Of a stretch of DNA of 64,000 nt, positions 18,655-26,110 are shown one piece after another. The translations under genes were made by a program, and so were the position numbers. The DNA is from Oscillibacter valericigenes (GTDB lineage Bacteria; Bacillota; Clostridia; Oscillospirales; Oscillospiraceae). Positions within the stretch are counted from its first letter, which is position 1; every line of letters starts with the position of its first letter. The notes under the pieces are model-generated. The model was not told where the DNA came from and made no database searches. It saw only the letters and a list, made by a program, of their open reading frames with translations. The stretch spans positions 186,001-250,000 of the forward strand of contig NZ_JAFBIV010000002.1 of the NCBI RefSeq assembly GCF_021531915.1, given 5' to 3'.

Positions 18655-19521
18655 TCAGAGCTCCGTGCAAAGGGTTCCGAACACCACTCTCGGGATGTCA
18701 TGGTAGTCCTTCACTATCTGGATATCTCCAAATCCCTGGGCCCGCATGATGCGCAGAACACTGTCCGCCTGGCCGATACCCACTTCAAAGTACAGCCGGC
18801 CGCTAGGCCGAAGGGCATCCTTCCACTTTTCGGAGATGGAGCGGTAGAAATCCAGGCCGTCCTCCCCGCCGTCCAGGGCCAGATGGGGCTCATAGTCCTT
18901 CACGGACACATCCAGCCCGGCGATATCCGCCCGGGGGATGTAGGGCGGGTTAGAGATGATGCAGTCAAACTCTCCCAGAGCCCGCTCCGGCATATTCCGG
19001 GCATCCACCTGCACGGGGACCACCCGTCCGGAGAGATTGTTGCGGCGGATATTCTGGCGACAGATCTTCAGGGCCGCATCGGAATACTCGCCCAGCACCA
19101 CCCGGCTGTGGGGCAGCCGGGACGCCATGGCAAGACCGATGCAGCCGCTGCCGGCGCACAGATCCAGGATACGGCACTCGGGAAGAATATCGCAGTACGC
19201 CAGGGCCTGTTCCACCAGGACCTCCGTGTCCGGTCGTGGGATCAGCACATCCCGGGAGATGTCCAGGGGCAGGCCGTAGAACTCCCACTCACCGATCAAA
19301 TAAGCCACCGGCTCTCCCGCCAGATGGCGGTCCACCAGATTCCGGACCCTCCGTTCCACCTCCGGAGAGGCATACAGTCGGCCATCCCGCTGAAGCTCCT
19401 CCCGGCTCTTTCCGGTGCCGAAGCACACCAGCTCCCGTGCCTCCAGGGTGGCGGCGTCGATGCCGCTCTTCCGCAGTTGTTGGCGAATATCCAAATACAA
19501 ATTGTTATATGTGATTGCCAT
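18655..19521 (-). CDS. prmC: Release factor glutamine N5-methyltransferase PrmC
   Basis: Methylates the GGQ glutamine of peptide-chain release factors. The 288-residue protein has an N-terminal helical domain. The SAM-binding motif DLCAGSGCIGL is at 120-130 and the catalytic NPPY at 191-194. It follows yqhQ by 21 bases and precedes recA by 61. The prfA gene that often neighbours it is not here. Confidence 0.95.
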   Translation of the reverse strand: MAITYNNLYLDIRQQLRKSGIDAATLEARELVCFGTGKSREELQRDGRLYASPEVERRVRNLVDRHLAGEPVAYLIGEWEFYGLPLDISRDVLIPRPDTEVLVEQALAYCDILPECRILDLCAGSGCIGLAMASRLPHSRVVLGEYSDAALKICRQNIRRNNLSGRVVPVQVDARNMPERALGEFDCIISNPPYIPRADIAGLDVSVKDYEPHLALDGGEDGLDFYRSISEKWKDALRPSGRLYFEVGIGQADSVLRIMRAQGFGDIQIVKDYHDIPRVVFGTLCTEL

Positions 19522-19542
19522 AGCTGTGCTCCGTAATTGTTA

Positions 19543-20517
19543 TTACCACTCGTCCTTGCCTTTCTCGCTAGGCAGGACCAACTCCAGGGACCGGATGGCA
19601 ACTTCGATCATGCCGTCGTCTGGCTCGTTGGTGGTGAAGTTCTGCAGCCACATGCCCGGCGCCGTCAGGACCTTTGCAAGACCGCTGTCCTGCACATGAC
19701 GTCCCACCCAGCGGTTGAACTCATAGGTGACGCCCACGATCAGGGGCAGCAGCAGCAAATGGATCAGAGACCGCAGCCAGACGTTGGTAATAGGCCAGAT
19801 TCCGAAAACAATGCTGGAGAAAACAATGGACACAAAAATGACCACAAACAGGAAGCTGGTGCCGCAGCGGGGATGGTGCCGGGGCTGGACACGGACGTTC
19901 TCCACTGTCAGAGGCAGGCCCGCCTCATAGCAGAAAATGGACTTGTGCTCCGCGCCGTGGTATTGAAACACCCTGTAAATGTCCTTCTGTTTGGAGCAAA
20001 AGATCAGATACAACAGGAAGATGGCGATCTTCAGAAGGCCCTCCACCAGGTTCCGCCCCCACATGGGAAAGCCGGGGAAAAAGTGCAGGATGCCGCCGGT
20101 GATGAAGGTGGGCAGCACCATGAACAAAAACACACTGAGGCCCACGCCCAGCACCACCGCCAGACCAACGACCGCCTGCTCCAGCTTTTTGCTGGAGAGG
20201 TGCTTTTCCAGCCACAGTTCAAATTTGGAAGGCTGGGAGACCTCCTCATCGGGATAGAATTCCGCGGAGTACATGAGGGCCTTCACACCATTGACCATTG
20301 CCGCCAGGAAATTGACGGTGCCGCGCACCAGGGGCATGCCCAGAATGGGATATCGGTCCTTGATGAATTTCAGACCCTCTACTTTTTCTACCAGGTTCCC
20401 TTCCTGGTCCCGGACCACGATGGCCTGTTTCTCAGGCCCGCGCATCATCACGCCTTCGATCAGCGCCTGCCCGCCGATACTGGTACGGAAAGTGCAGGAT
20501 TTGTTCTCTTCTGCCAT
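19543..20517 (-). CDS. yqhQ: YqhQ family membrane protein (DUF1385)
   Basis: A 324-residue protein starting with the family signature GGQALIEGVMMRGP near residue 13 and several central and C-terminal hydrophobic helices. HHPRCGTSFLFVV, a conserved DUF1385 segment, is present. The biochemical role is unknown; it commonly neighbours prmC and prfA in Firmicutes. The ATG at 20517 has AAAGGA six bases upstream; an in-frame GTG further up would add 11 residues inside the promoter region. Confidence 0.9.
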   Translation of the reverse strand: MAEENKSCTFRTSIGGQALIEGVMMRGPEKQAIVVRDQEGNLVEKVEGLKFIKDRYPILGMPLVRGTVNFLAAMVNGVKALMYSAEFYPDEEVSQPSKFELWLEKHLSSKKLEQAVVGLAVVLGVGLSVFLFMVLPTFITGGILHFFPGFPMWGRNLVEGLLKIAIFLLYLIFCSKQKDIYRVFQYHGAEHKSIFCYEAGLPLTVENVRVQPRHHPRCGTSFLFVVIFVSIVFSSIVFGIWPITNVWLRSLIHLLLLPLIVGVTYEFNRWVGRHVQDSGLAKVLTAPGMWLQNFTTNEPDDGMIEVAIRSLELVLPSEKGKDEW

Positions 20518-20540
20518 GGGATTTCCTTTCTTGCTTTTCA

Positions 20541-20569
20541 AGTATATCACAACGTTCCATAGAAATCAA
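20541..20569 (-). promoter_or_regulatory. Promoter of yqhQ-prmC-recA operon
   Basis: Minus-strand TTGATT, 17-base spacer, TATACT, 24 bases before the yqhQ ATG. Confidence 0.75.
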
Positions 20570-20579
20570 ACGTTTGTTC
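20568..20579 (-). promoter_or_regulatory. LexA/DinR-type SOS box
   Basis: Minus-strand GAACAAACGTTT fits the core GAACRNRYGTTY of the Bacillus-type LexA box and overlaps the -35 element. The outer bases of the 14-mer (C...C) do not match. Confidence 0.6.
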
Positions 20580-20588
20580 TAATTTCTT

Positions 20589-22034
20589 TTATTCTTCCAT
20601 AGGCAGCCGGATAGCCACTACGGCACCCCCGCCTTCGGCGTTGCCGATCTCAAAGGTGCCGCCGTGGAGCTTCACGATCTCGTCGCAGACCGCCAAGCCG
20701 ATGCCGCTGCCCCGGGCCTTGGAGGTGCCCTTATAAAATTTCTGCTTCACGTAGGGCAACTCTGCCTCTGGGATACCGGGGCCGTAGTCCCGGACCCGGA
20801 TCACCTGTTCCTTCCCCTCCCGGGTCATGGAGACCGTGATGCGTTTACCGGTGCCGCCGTGCTTGGCCGCGTTGTCCAGCACGTTGCAGAACACCTGCTT
20901 CAGCCGCTCGGGGTCGCCCATGATGGCGGGAAGCAGCTCGTCTCCCGCCTCGTATTCCAGCTGGATGCCATCCTGCCGAAACAGCTCCCGGTAGGTGAAG
21001 ATGGCATCCTCCAGCTCCGCCTGCAGGTCTGTCTCCTCGATATGCAGGGTGAATCGGCCATCCTCCATTTTGGAAAAGTCCAGCAGTTCCTCCACCATGG
21101 AGGACAGGCGCCGTGACTCGTTGAGGATGATGCGGATGCCCCGGCGCAGCTGCACCGGGTCCCCGGTGGGGTCCTCCAGAATGGTCTCGCCCCAGCCGTT
21201 GATGGCGGTCAGGGGCGTCCGCAGCTCATGGGACACGGAGGAGATGAATTCCGACTTCATCTTTTCGTTCTGGCCGATCTGCATGGACATGTCGTTGATG
21301 CTCTCCACCAGCTCACCCAGCTCGTCACTGTACTGCTTTTCAATGCGGAAGCCGTAGCTTCCGGATGCGATCCGTTTAGCTGCCTCCGTCACCACTGCCA
21401 CCGGCTCCACCACGTTGTTGATGAACACTAGGTTGGAAATGATGACCAGCGCCATGCACAGCAGCGCCACCAGCACCACCATCAGTACCACCATCAGCAC
21501 CTGACGGTTCACTTCCCGCAGAGAGGTGACGAACCGCATGACGCCCACCACCTGGCCGTTGAAGACCAATGGGTGGGACACCGCCATGATCTCCTCCCCG
21601 GTCTCCGGGTCCTGGCCCCGGAAAGGTGTCATCTGGTTGGTGGAAATGGCCTGACTGATGTCGCCCGTGCCGGGAGAGGTGCCTGCCGTCAGGCCGGAGG
21701 TGGACACCTGGATGCGGCCGGTCTTGCTGCTGATGAACTGCAATTCGATGTGGCCCTTGTCCTCGAAGTTCTCCGCAGCCTGGGTGGCCTTCTGGATATA
21801 GCTGCTGTAGCCGTTGCTCATGAAATACTCATTAAAGGAGTTGGCCATGGTCTGGGCCCGGGTCTCCAGGCCCTCCCGCATGGTGCCGTAATAATAGTTG
21901 GAGATACCGGCGGAGACCGCCAGCACCAGCAGCGCCAGCAGTAAAAACACCGGCATCACGGTGTTGAATACCCAGCGCTTCCGCAGACCCCGCAGCCGCA
22001 GGGGTCCCCATGTTCCCTTTTCTCCCCTGGCCAC
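20589..22034 (-). CDS. Membrane sensor histidine kinase
   Basis: A 481-residue kinase with TM1 ~23-45, an extracytoplasmic sensor region ~46-177, TM2 ~178-205, HAMP ~206-258 and a HisKA domain with phospho-acceptor His269 in SHELRTPL. The HATPase domain follows (NVLDNAAKH, DYGPGIPE, GSGIGLA). It autophosphorylates and passes phosphate to the OmpR-type regulator encoded upstream. The GTG start has AAGGGA nine bases upstream. Between it and the regulator lies about 260 bp with a duplicated gene tail and palindromes. Confidence 0.95.
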   Translation of the reverse strand: MARGEKGTWGPLRLRGLRKRWVFNTVMPVFLLLALLVLAVSAGISNYYYGTMREGLETRAQTMANSFNEYFMSNGYSSYIQKATQAAENFEDKGHIELQFISSKTGRIQVSTSGLTAGTSPGTGDISQAISTNQMTPFRGQDPETGEEIMAVSHPLVFNGQVVGVMRFVTSLREVNRQVLMVVLMVVLVALLCMALVIISNLVFINNVVEPVAVVTEAAKRIASGSYGFRIEKQYSDELGELVESINDMSMQIGQNEKMKSEFISSVSHELRTPLTAINGWGETILEDPTGDPVQLRRGIRIILNESRRLSSMVEELLDFSKMEDGRFTLHIEETDLQAELEDAIFTYRELFRQDGIQLEYEAGDELLPAIMGDPERLKQVFCNVLDNAAKHGGTGKRITVSMTREGKEQVIRVRDYGPGIPEAELPYVKQKFYKGTSKARGSGIGLAVCDEIVKLHGGTFEIGNAEGGGAVVAIRLPMEE

Positions 22035-22070
22035 GGACTCACTTCCCTTCTCAGAATTTCACAGTGCTGC

Positions 22071-22136
22071 TCAGAATCCCCACTTGTAGCCATAACCCCA
22101 AACCGTGGTCATATAAACCGGATTCTGCACGTTGTT
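22071..22136 (-). pseudogene. Duplicated 3' tail of a response-regulator gene
   Basis: These ~66 bases repeat, with a few mostly synonymous changes, the last 22 codons of the regulator at 22297. Both read VQNPVY-x-TTVWGYGYKWGF-stop. There is no upstream coding part, so this is a gene remnant or an element-borne tail. Confidence 0.8.
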
Positions 22137-22138
22137 TT

Positions 22139-22271
22139 CCCACAGAGCTTCGCTCTGCGGGAGCCCTTTTGATTGCACTTGCGCGGCGGAAATGAATTCC
22201 ACCTTGCGCCAAGGTTTTGCCTCCCGGCAAAACGCTTGTACGCGCCTGCCGGCGCGCCCCGCTATGCGGGG
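22139..22271. repeat. Cluster of five small palindromes
   Basis: Between the two tails stand consecutive inverted repeats: CCCACAGAGC/GCTCTGCGGG, ACCTT/AAGGT, GTTTTGCC/GGCAAAAC, GCGCC/GGCGC and CCCCGC/GCGGGG. This is the look of a small non-coding repeat element. Confidence 0.7.
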
Positions 22272-22296
22272 CCCTGGACAACGTGCCATAGGTCTG

Positions 22297-22983
22297 TCAG
22301 AAGCCCCACTTGTAGCCGTAGCCCCAGACTGTGGTAATGTATACCGGATTCTGCACATTGTCCTCGATTTTCAGCCGCAGACGGCGGATGTTCACATCCA
22401 CGATCTTCAGCTCCCCGAAGTAATCCCGGCCCCAGACCCGGTCCAAAATCTCCTCCCGGGAGAGCGCCTTGCCGGGGTTCTCCATGAACACCCGCATGAT
22501 AGAATACTCCACCTGGGTCAGCTTGATGCGCTGACCGTTTTTCTCCAGGGTCCGGTTCCGGGTGTTCAGCAGGAAGGGGTCCTGTCGGATCTCCCCGGTC
22601 TGGACCGGGTCCTCCCCGCCGGCCCGGCGGAACAGGGCGTCCACCCGGGCGGTCAGCTCCGCTGGGGAGAAGGGCTTGGTCACATAATCGTCGGCGCCGG
22701 TCATCAGCCCCGTCACCTTGTCCATCTCCTGGGAACGGGCGGTCAGCATGATGATGCCGATTTTCGTGTTGGTGGCCCGGATGCGGCGGCAGACCTCAAA
22801 GCCGTCAATACCCGGCAGCATAATGTCCAACAGAGCCACCTTGGTGTCCGGGTGCTCCTTCAGGCGCTCCAGCGCCTCCTCGCCGGTCTCGGCCTCGATG
22901 ACATCGTAGCCGGCCCGCCGCAGGTTGATGACGATAAAACTGCGGATACTGGATTCATCTTCCAAAACCAATACTTTTTTCAC
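22297..22983 (-). CDS. OmpR/PhoB-family response regulator
   Basis: A 228-residue regulator. The receiver domain has acidic pocket Glu8/Asp9, phospho-acceptor Asp53, Thr81 and Lys103. The C-terminal winged helix ends VWGYGYKWGF. The GTG start has AAAGGA eight bases upstream. It lies between a lipoprotein gene and its kinase on one strand, so these are probably one operon. Target genes are not visible. Confidence 0.96.
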   Translation of the reverse strand: MKKVLVLEDESSIRSFIVINLRRAGYDVIEAETGEEALERLKEHPDTKVALLDIMLPGIDGFEVCRRIRATNTKIGIIMLTARSQEMDKVTGLMTGADDYVTKPFSPAELTARVDALFRRAGGEDPVQTGEIRQDPFLLNTRNRTLEKNGQRIKLTQVEYSIMRVFMENPGKALSREEILDRVWGRDYFGELKIVDVNIRRLRLKIEDNVQNPVYITTVWGYGYKWGF

Positions 22984-23004
22984 GGCTTGTATCCTTTCTC
23001 ACAC

Positions 23005-24369
23005 TCAGTTGTCTCCGGCAGCCCATTCCGTGGTGATAAGGCTGAATGCCTCCCGCACCCCGTCTGCCGTGATCCCGTATTTCCAGTTCTCGTTGGCGTC
23101 CAGCAGCTCCGCCGTGTAGATGATCTCCGGCTGCCGGCTCAGCAGGAACCGGTTGCCCCGCACCGCGCGGTACTCCCGGCTGCTGCCGGTGATGGCGGTG
23201 ATCCGCAGGAAGGGCTCCGCCTCTTCTCCATCACCACCCAGGATATAGAAAGTGGCGGAGGTCTCGTCCGGCGCTGCCATCCGGCTGATCCAGATTCGGT
23301 TCACCCACTCCTCCGGCAGGCGGAAATACCACTTGTCCTCCATGTTGTGATAGGTCCGCAGGACCACAGTGCCATTGCCTCCGCTGTCGTAGCGGTACCA
23401 GTCCACCCGCTGGTAGGACAGGCCCTCGTTGGCCAGAGACAGAAGCTGGGTGGGCCAGGGGACCTCCGTCAGTCCGTCGCCGTTGATATCCGTGGGATAC
23501 AGGGAGCAGTAGGGCGCGATCTGGGAGGAAACGCCGGTGAGCTCTGAAAGGACGATGTTGCTCAGTTCCCCGTTCCGCACCGCCAGAATATCCGTGATGG
23601 CCCGGGGCATCTCTGTGACGCCGGTGACGAACAGGGCCGGGACCTCCCCTTCCAGCTTGCCCGCGGTCACGCGGCCCTGCTGGCTCAGCTCAGCCATAGT
23701 GACAGAGATACGGGCGGAGGACTGGCTGTTGAAGCTTCCGTCGGGCTGCCAGCTGTAATAATCCGCCACACCGTCGCCCTCTTCATCTGCCCGGATGACC
23801 ACCAGCTCCCGCCGCCGGTCCTGGTCCAGGTCCGTGGTAATGTATTTCACATAGTTGGCCCGCACCAGAGCCTCCATGCCACTGATTCCCTTGGTGTAGA
23901 CCTCCAGCACCTGCTGATCCACGGCGATCTTCCAGCCCACCAGCAGTTCCATCCGCCCGTCGCCGTTCAGGTCCTCATAGGCCATGCTGTAAATACCGGT
24001 GCCAGTGCCTTCGATCAGGCCGGACTGCTGATAACTGTCCTCACCTGCAGTAAAAATATAGATCTTCAGGGGTTTTTCGTCATTGGGATTGCGGAAGAAG
24101 GCCACAGCCTCCTCCCGTCCGTCCCCGTCCAGGTCCACCAGCTGCACCGGCTGGGTATTGGTGCCGGAGGTGGGAGCGGCATACTCCGCGCCGCCGTCCA
24201 GAATGTCGCTGAGGAGGGCATTGAGGTCCGTATACTTTTCCGGCAGGGTGGGGAGGGCATACAGGTCCTGGGGATTGAGGATCATCTTCGGCACACTACA
24301 GCCGGTCAGCAGATACAGCGCCGCCAGCAGTACGCCGGACAGCACCAGTGTTTTCCAGCCCCGTTTCAC
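23005..24369 (-). CDS. Lipoprotein with VCBS/FG-GAP-like DxDGDG repeats
   Basis: A 454-residue exported lipoprotein: signal peptide with lipobox LLTGC, then a domain with repeated calcium-type loops (DLDGDGREE, DLNGDGRME, DLDQDRRRE, DINGDGLTE). These resemble integrin-like FG-GAP/VCBS blades, which suggests a beta-propeller on the outer face. The GTG start has GGAGGAGGG upstream. It is first in an operon with a response regulator and a kinase, so it could be an accessory sensor; that is inference. Confidence 0.85.
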   Translation of the reverse strand: MKRGWKTLVLSGVLLAALYLLTGCSVPKMILNPQDLYALPTLPEKYTDLNALLSDILDGGAEYAAPTSGTNTQPVQLVDLDGDGREEAVAFFRNPNDEKPLKIYIFTAGEDSYQQSGLIEGTGTGIYSMAYEDLNGDGRMELLVGWKIAVDQQVLEVYTKGISGMEALVRANYVKYITTDLDQDRRRELVVIRADEEGDGVADYYSWQPDGSFNSQSSARISVTMAELSQQGRVTAGKLEGEVPALFVTGVTEMPRAITDILAVRNGELSNIVLSELTGVSSQIAPYCSLYPTDINGDGLTEVPWPTQLLSLANEGLSYQRVDWYRYDSGGNGTVVLRTYHNMEDKWYFRLPEEWVNRIWISRMAAPDETSATFYILGGDGEEAEPFLRITAITGSSREYRAVRGNRFLLSRQPEIIYTAELLDANENWKYGITADGVREAFSLITTEWAAGDN

Positions 24370-24417
24370 CGTTACCCTCCTCCTTTCCAGTCAAATGCGC
24401 ATAGTTTAACAGATATT

Positions 24418-24426
24418 ATCATAGCA
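24418..24426 (-). promoter_or_regulatory. Possible extended -10 promoter of the lipoprotein/two-component operon
   Basis: Minus-strand TGCTATGAT about 50 bases before the start. No clear -35. Confidence 0.4.
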
Positions 24427-24515
24427 CATCCCCCGGTATTTGGGTAGCTTTTCTTTGGATTTTCCGTGCTTTTAACGGTATGTTCATTTTTTATGGATAC
24501 CGGGTAAATCTCCTC

Positions 24516-24544
24516 TTGAATTTTGCCCCGGTGTCTTGTATAAT
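24516..24544 (+). promoter_or_regulatory. tRNA-Leu promoter
   Basis: TTGAAT, 17-base spacer, TATAAT; the -10 ends 15 bases before the tRNA. Confidence 0.8.
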
Positions 24545-24559
24545 GGGCAAGTACCATCA

Positions 24560-24646
24560 GCCGGTGTGATGGAATTGGTAGACGTGACGGACTCAAAATC
24601 CGTTGGTAGCGATACCGTGTGGGTTCGAGTCCCACCACCGGCACCA
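24560..24646 (+). tRNA. tRNA-Leu (anticodon CAA)
   Basis: Acceptor GCCGGTG/CACCGGC, anticodon stem ACGGA/TCCGT with loop CTCAAAA, hence CAA reading UUG. A long variable arm marks a class II tRNA. T-loop GGTTCGAGTCC and an encoded CCA end are present. Confidence 0.96.
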
Positions 24647-24690
24647 CGTCGTCGCGGACTGCATATCGTTCGCGACGACGTTTTCTTTTT
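24647..24690 (+). terminator. Terminator of tRNA-Leu
   Basis: Stem CGTCGTCGCG / CGCGACGACG with a 14-base loop, then TTTTCTTTTT. Confidence 0.85.
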
Positions 24691-24810
24691 CAAAGCAAAC
24701 GTCATCTCTCACTCATTTCGTCGCTTCTCCTTTCCGAATCGAACCCGCTGCGCTGGGCTTCGATTCGGGTTGGGAAACGTAAATATCCGAATCGAAGCCA
24801 CCTGACAAAA

Positions 24811-24844
24811 AGCGCCCTTAGAGTTGCAATGCTCTAAGGGCGCT
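24811..24844 (-). terminator. Terminator after the phage-like lysozyme gene
   Basis: Stem AGCGCCCTTAGAG / CTCTAAGGGCGCT, 8-base loop, T-run on the minus strand. Just beyond it, TACCCACTT occurs twice (24859-24867 and 24871-24879). Confidence 0.85.
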
Positions 24845-24886
24845 CTAATTTTTACGAGTACCCACTTAGGTACCCACTTTTGAAAT

Positions 24887-25579
24887 TTACTGCACCGCAG
24901 TGGGCAGGCCGGCCACCCTCAGCTTGGCGTCAAATCCGCCGCCGCGGTAGACAAACATCAGCGTCCGCACCTGCTCATGGGTCAGGTTGATGACGTCGCC
25001 GTTGCCGGAGGGGTCGCTGCCGTCACCCTGGATGATGCCGGCGGTCATCAGCACCTCAATCATGGGGCGGAACTGCTCCGGAATGTCCTCCAGATACTGA
25101 TAGGTCACGTTCTCTCCCTCCTTCCCTTCCTTCGATATCACCGGAGTATTGAACAGGTCCTGCTCCGCCTTCCTGCGGTGCGTCAGGCCGACGAGGACCT
25201 TGCCGCCCGCCTTGTCGTACAGCGCCATGGCCGTGCAGATCTGGGGCAGGCTGCGACCCTTGCAGAGGGTTTTCAGATTACCAACGCCGCAGTTAAAGGC
25301 AAAAGAGATCAGAGCATCCCGCTGGTTGGCGTTCAGCCAGGCCGTCAGCGGGCAATACGCCGTGTTGTCCACCGCATCCGCGAACCGCTGGCAGTCAGAT
25401 GCCAGCAGGGCATCCGCCTCCGCCTGGGTGATCCGGTCCCCTTCCCGCACGTCCGGGCCGTAGTGGCCCCAGCCGATGGTCCAGTATTTCTCCGTGGGCA
25501 CGGGCTTGTAGGCCATCAGGCGGCAGCCCTCGAACTTCTTGATCAGCGCCAGCCCGGCCGCGCCAATGGGCTTGCTCAT
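24887..25579 (-). CDS. Phage-type lysozyme (GH24) with C-terminal extension
   Basis: A 230-residue endolysin. The GH24 muramidase domain (~1-145) has catalytic Glu in KKFEGC, the GWGHYG segment and FNCGVGNL. It cleaves peptidoglycan glycan strands. The last ~75 residues (after YQYLEDIPEQFRPM) form a small helical domain like those on clostridial phage lysins, possibly wall-binding. No signal peptide or holin is seen. The ATG at 25579 overlaps nothing but lies 11 bases after the upstream gene. Its place beside tRNA-Leu suggests a prophage remnant. Confidence 0.9.
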   Translation of the reverse strand: MSKPIGAAGLALIKKFEGCRLMAYKPVPTEKYWTIGWGHYGPDVREGDRITQAEADALLASDCQRFADAVDNTAYCPLTAWLNANQRDALISFAFNCGVGNLKTLCKGRSLPQICTAMALYDKAGGKVLVGLTHRRKAEQDLFNTPVISKEGKEGENVTYQYLEDIPEQFRPMIEVLMTAGIIQGDGSDPSGNGDVINLTHEQVRTLMFVYRGGGFDAKLRVAGLPTAVQ

Positions 25580-25589
25580 AGTTCCGCCC

Positions 25590-25931
25590 TCAGTCCGCAA
25601 AGGTCACGCGGCGCGCCTTTGCGGCATAGCCGTCTTCATCATAGAATACGGCAAAGTATCCGCTTCTGACCCTCTGAATGACTACCTGTCCGGCCAGGTC
25701 CCTGCGGCGGCACATATCCGGGGTGTTGCGCAAGGGCTTCTCACTGCCGCGGCCGATGTCGATGAGGCCCTCCCGGTCCTCCCGCTCTCCTTTGGCTCTG
25801 GCCTCCTCTTCTGTCATGGGCTCCAGGTGATACCCCGCCCCCAGTTCCTTCAGCTTTTCGTTGATCTCCTCCATCGTGAGCTCACCGGCAGCATACTTCT
25901 CCATGATCTCGCTGATTACTTTCTTCTCCAT
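25590..25931 (-). CDS. Uncharacterised 113-residue protein
   Basis: I do not recognise this protein. An N-terminal acidic helical part (MEKKVISEIMEKYAAGE, EEINEKLKELG) precedes a shorter basic, beta-like C-terminus. AAAGGATGATCCT stands before the ATG. It is coupled to the lysozyme gene, with the same orientation and an 11-base gap, so it may be part of the same phage remnant. Confidence 0.6.
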   Translation of the reverse strand: MEKKVISEIMEKYAAGELTMEEINEKLKELGAGYHLEPMTEEEARAKGEREDREGLIDIGRGSEKPLRNTPDMCRRRDLAGQVVIQRVRSGYFAVFYDEDGYAAKARRVTFAD

Positions 25932-25968
25932 AGGATCATCCTTTCCGCATCGTTGTCGCGGTCTCTGC

Positions 25969-26000
25969 CTTAATAAGCGGGACCGCTCTTAATAGCGGGA
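25969..26000. repeat. Direct repeat upstream of the 113-residue gene
   Basis: CTTAATAAGCGGGA (25969-25982) and CTTAATAGCGGGA (25988-26000) stand in tandem with small palindromes (CCGCT/AGCGG), which looks like paired operator sites. Confidence 0.45.
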
Positions 26001-26067
26001 GGAAACACACCGGTTTTTGCCCTTTTTCGTGCAACAAAGCTGTTGGGATATCCCGTCCGGCATAAAA

Positions 26068-26100
26068 ATGGCCGGCCGGACATCTGCCCGGCCGGTCTCT
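26068..26100 (-). terminator. Terminator of the PfkB kinase operon
   Basis: A GC-rich stem around GGCCGGCCGGAC / GCCCGGCCGGTC, followed by ATTTTTAT on the minus strand. Confidence 0.85.
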
Positions 26101-26110
26101 TTACTTCGTA

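Noticed and set aside
22071-22358. 95-codon frame spanning the palindrome cluster
   Set aside because: Only its last 22 codons resemble a protein, and these are the copied regulator tail; the rest is repeat DNA with no start signal.
25820-25845. GYHLEPM shared by the 113-residue protein and the permuted mutase
   Set aside because: A short match in otherwise unrelated proteins; best explained by chance.
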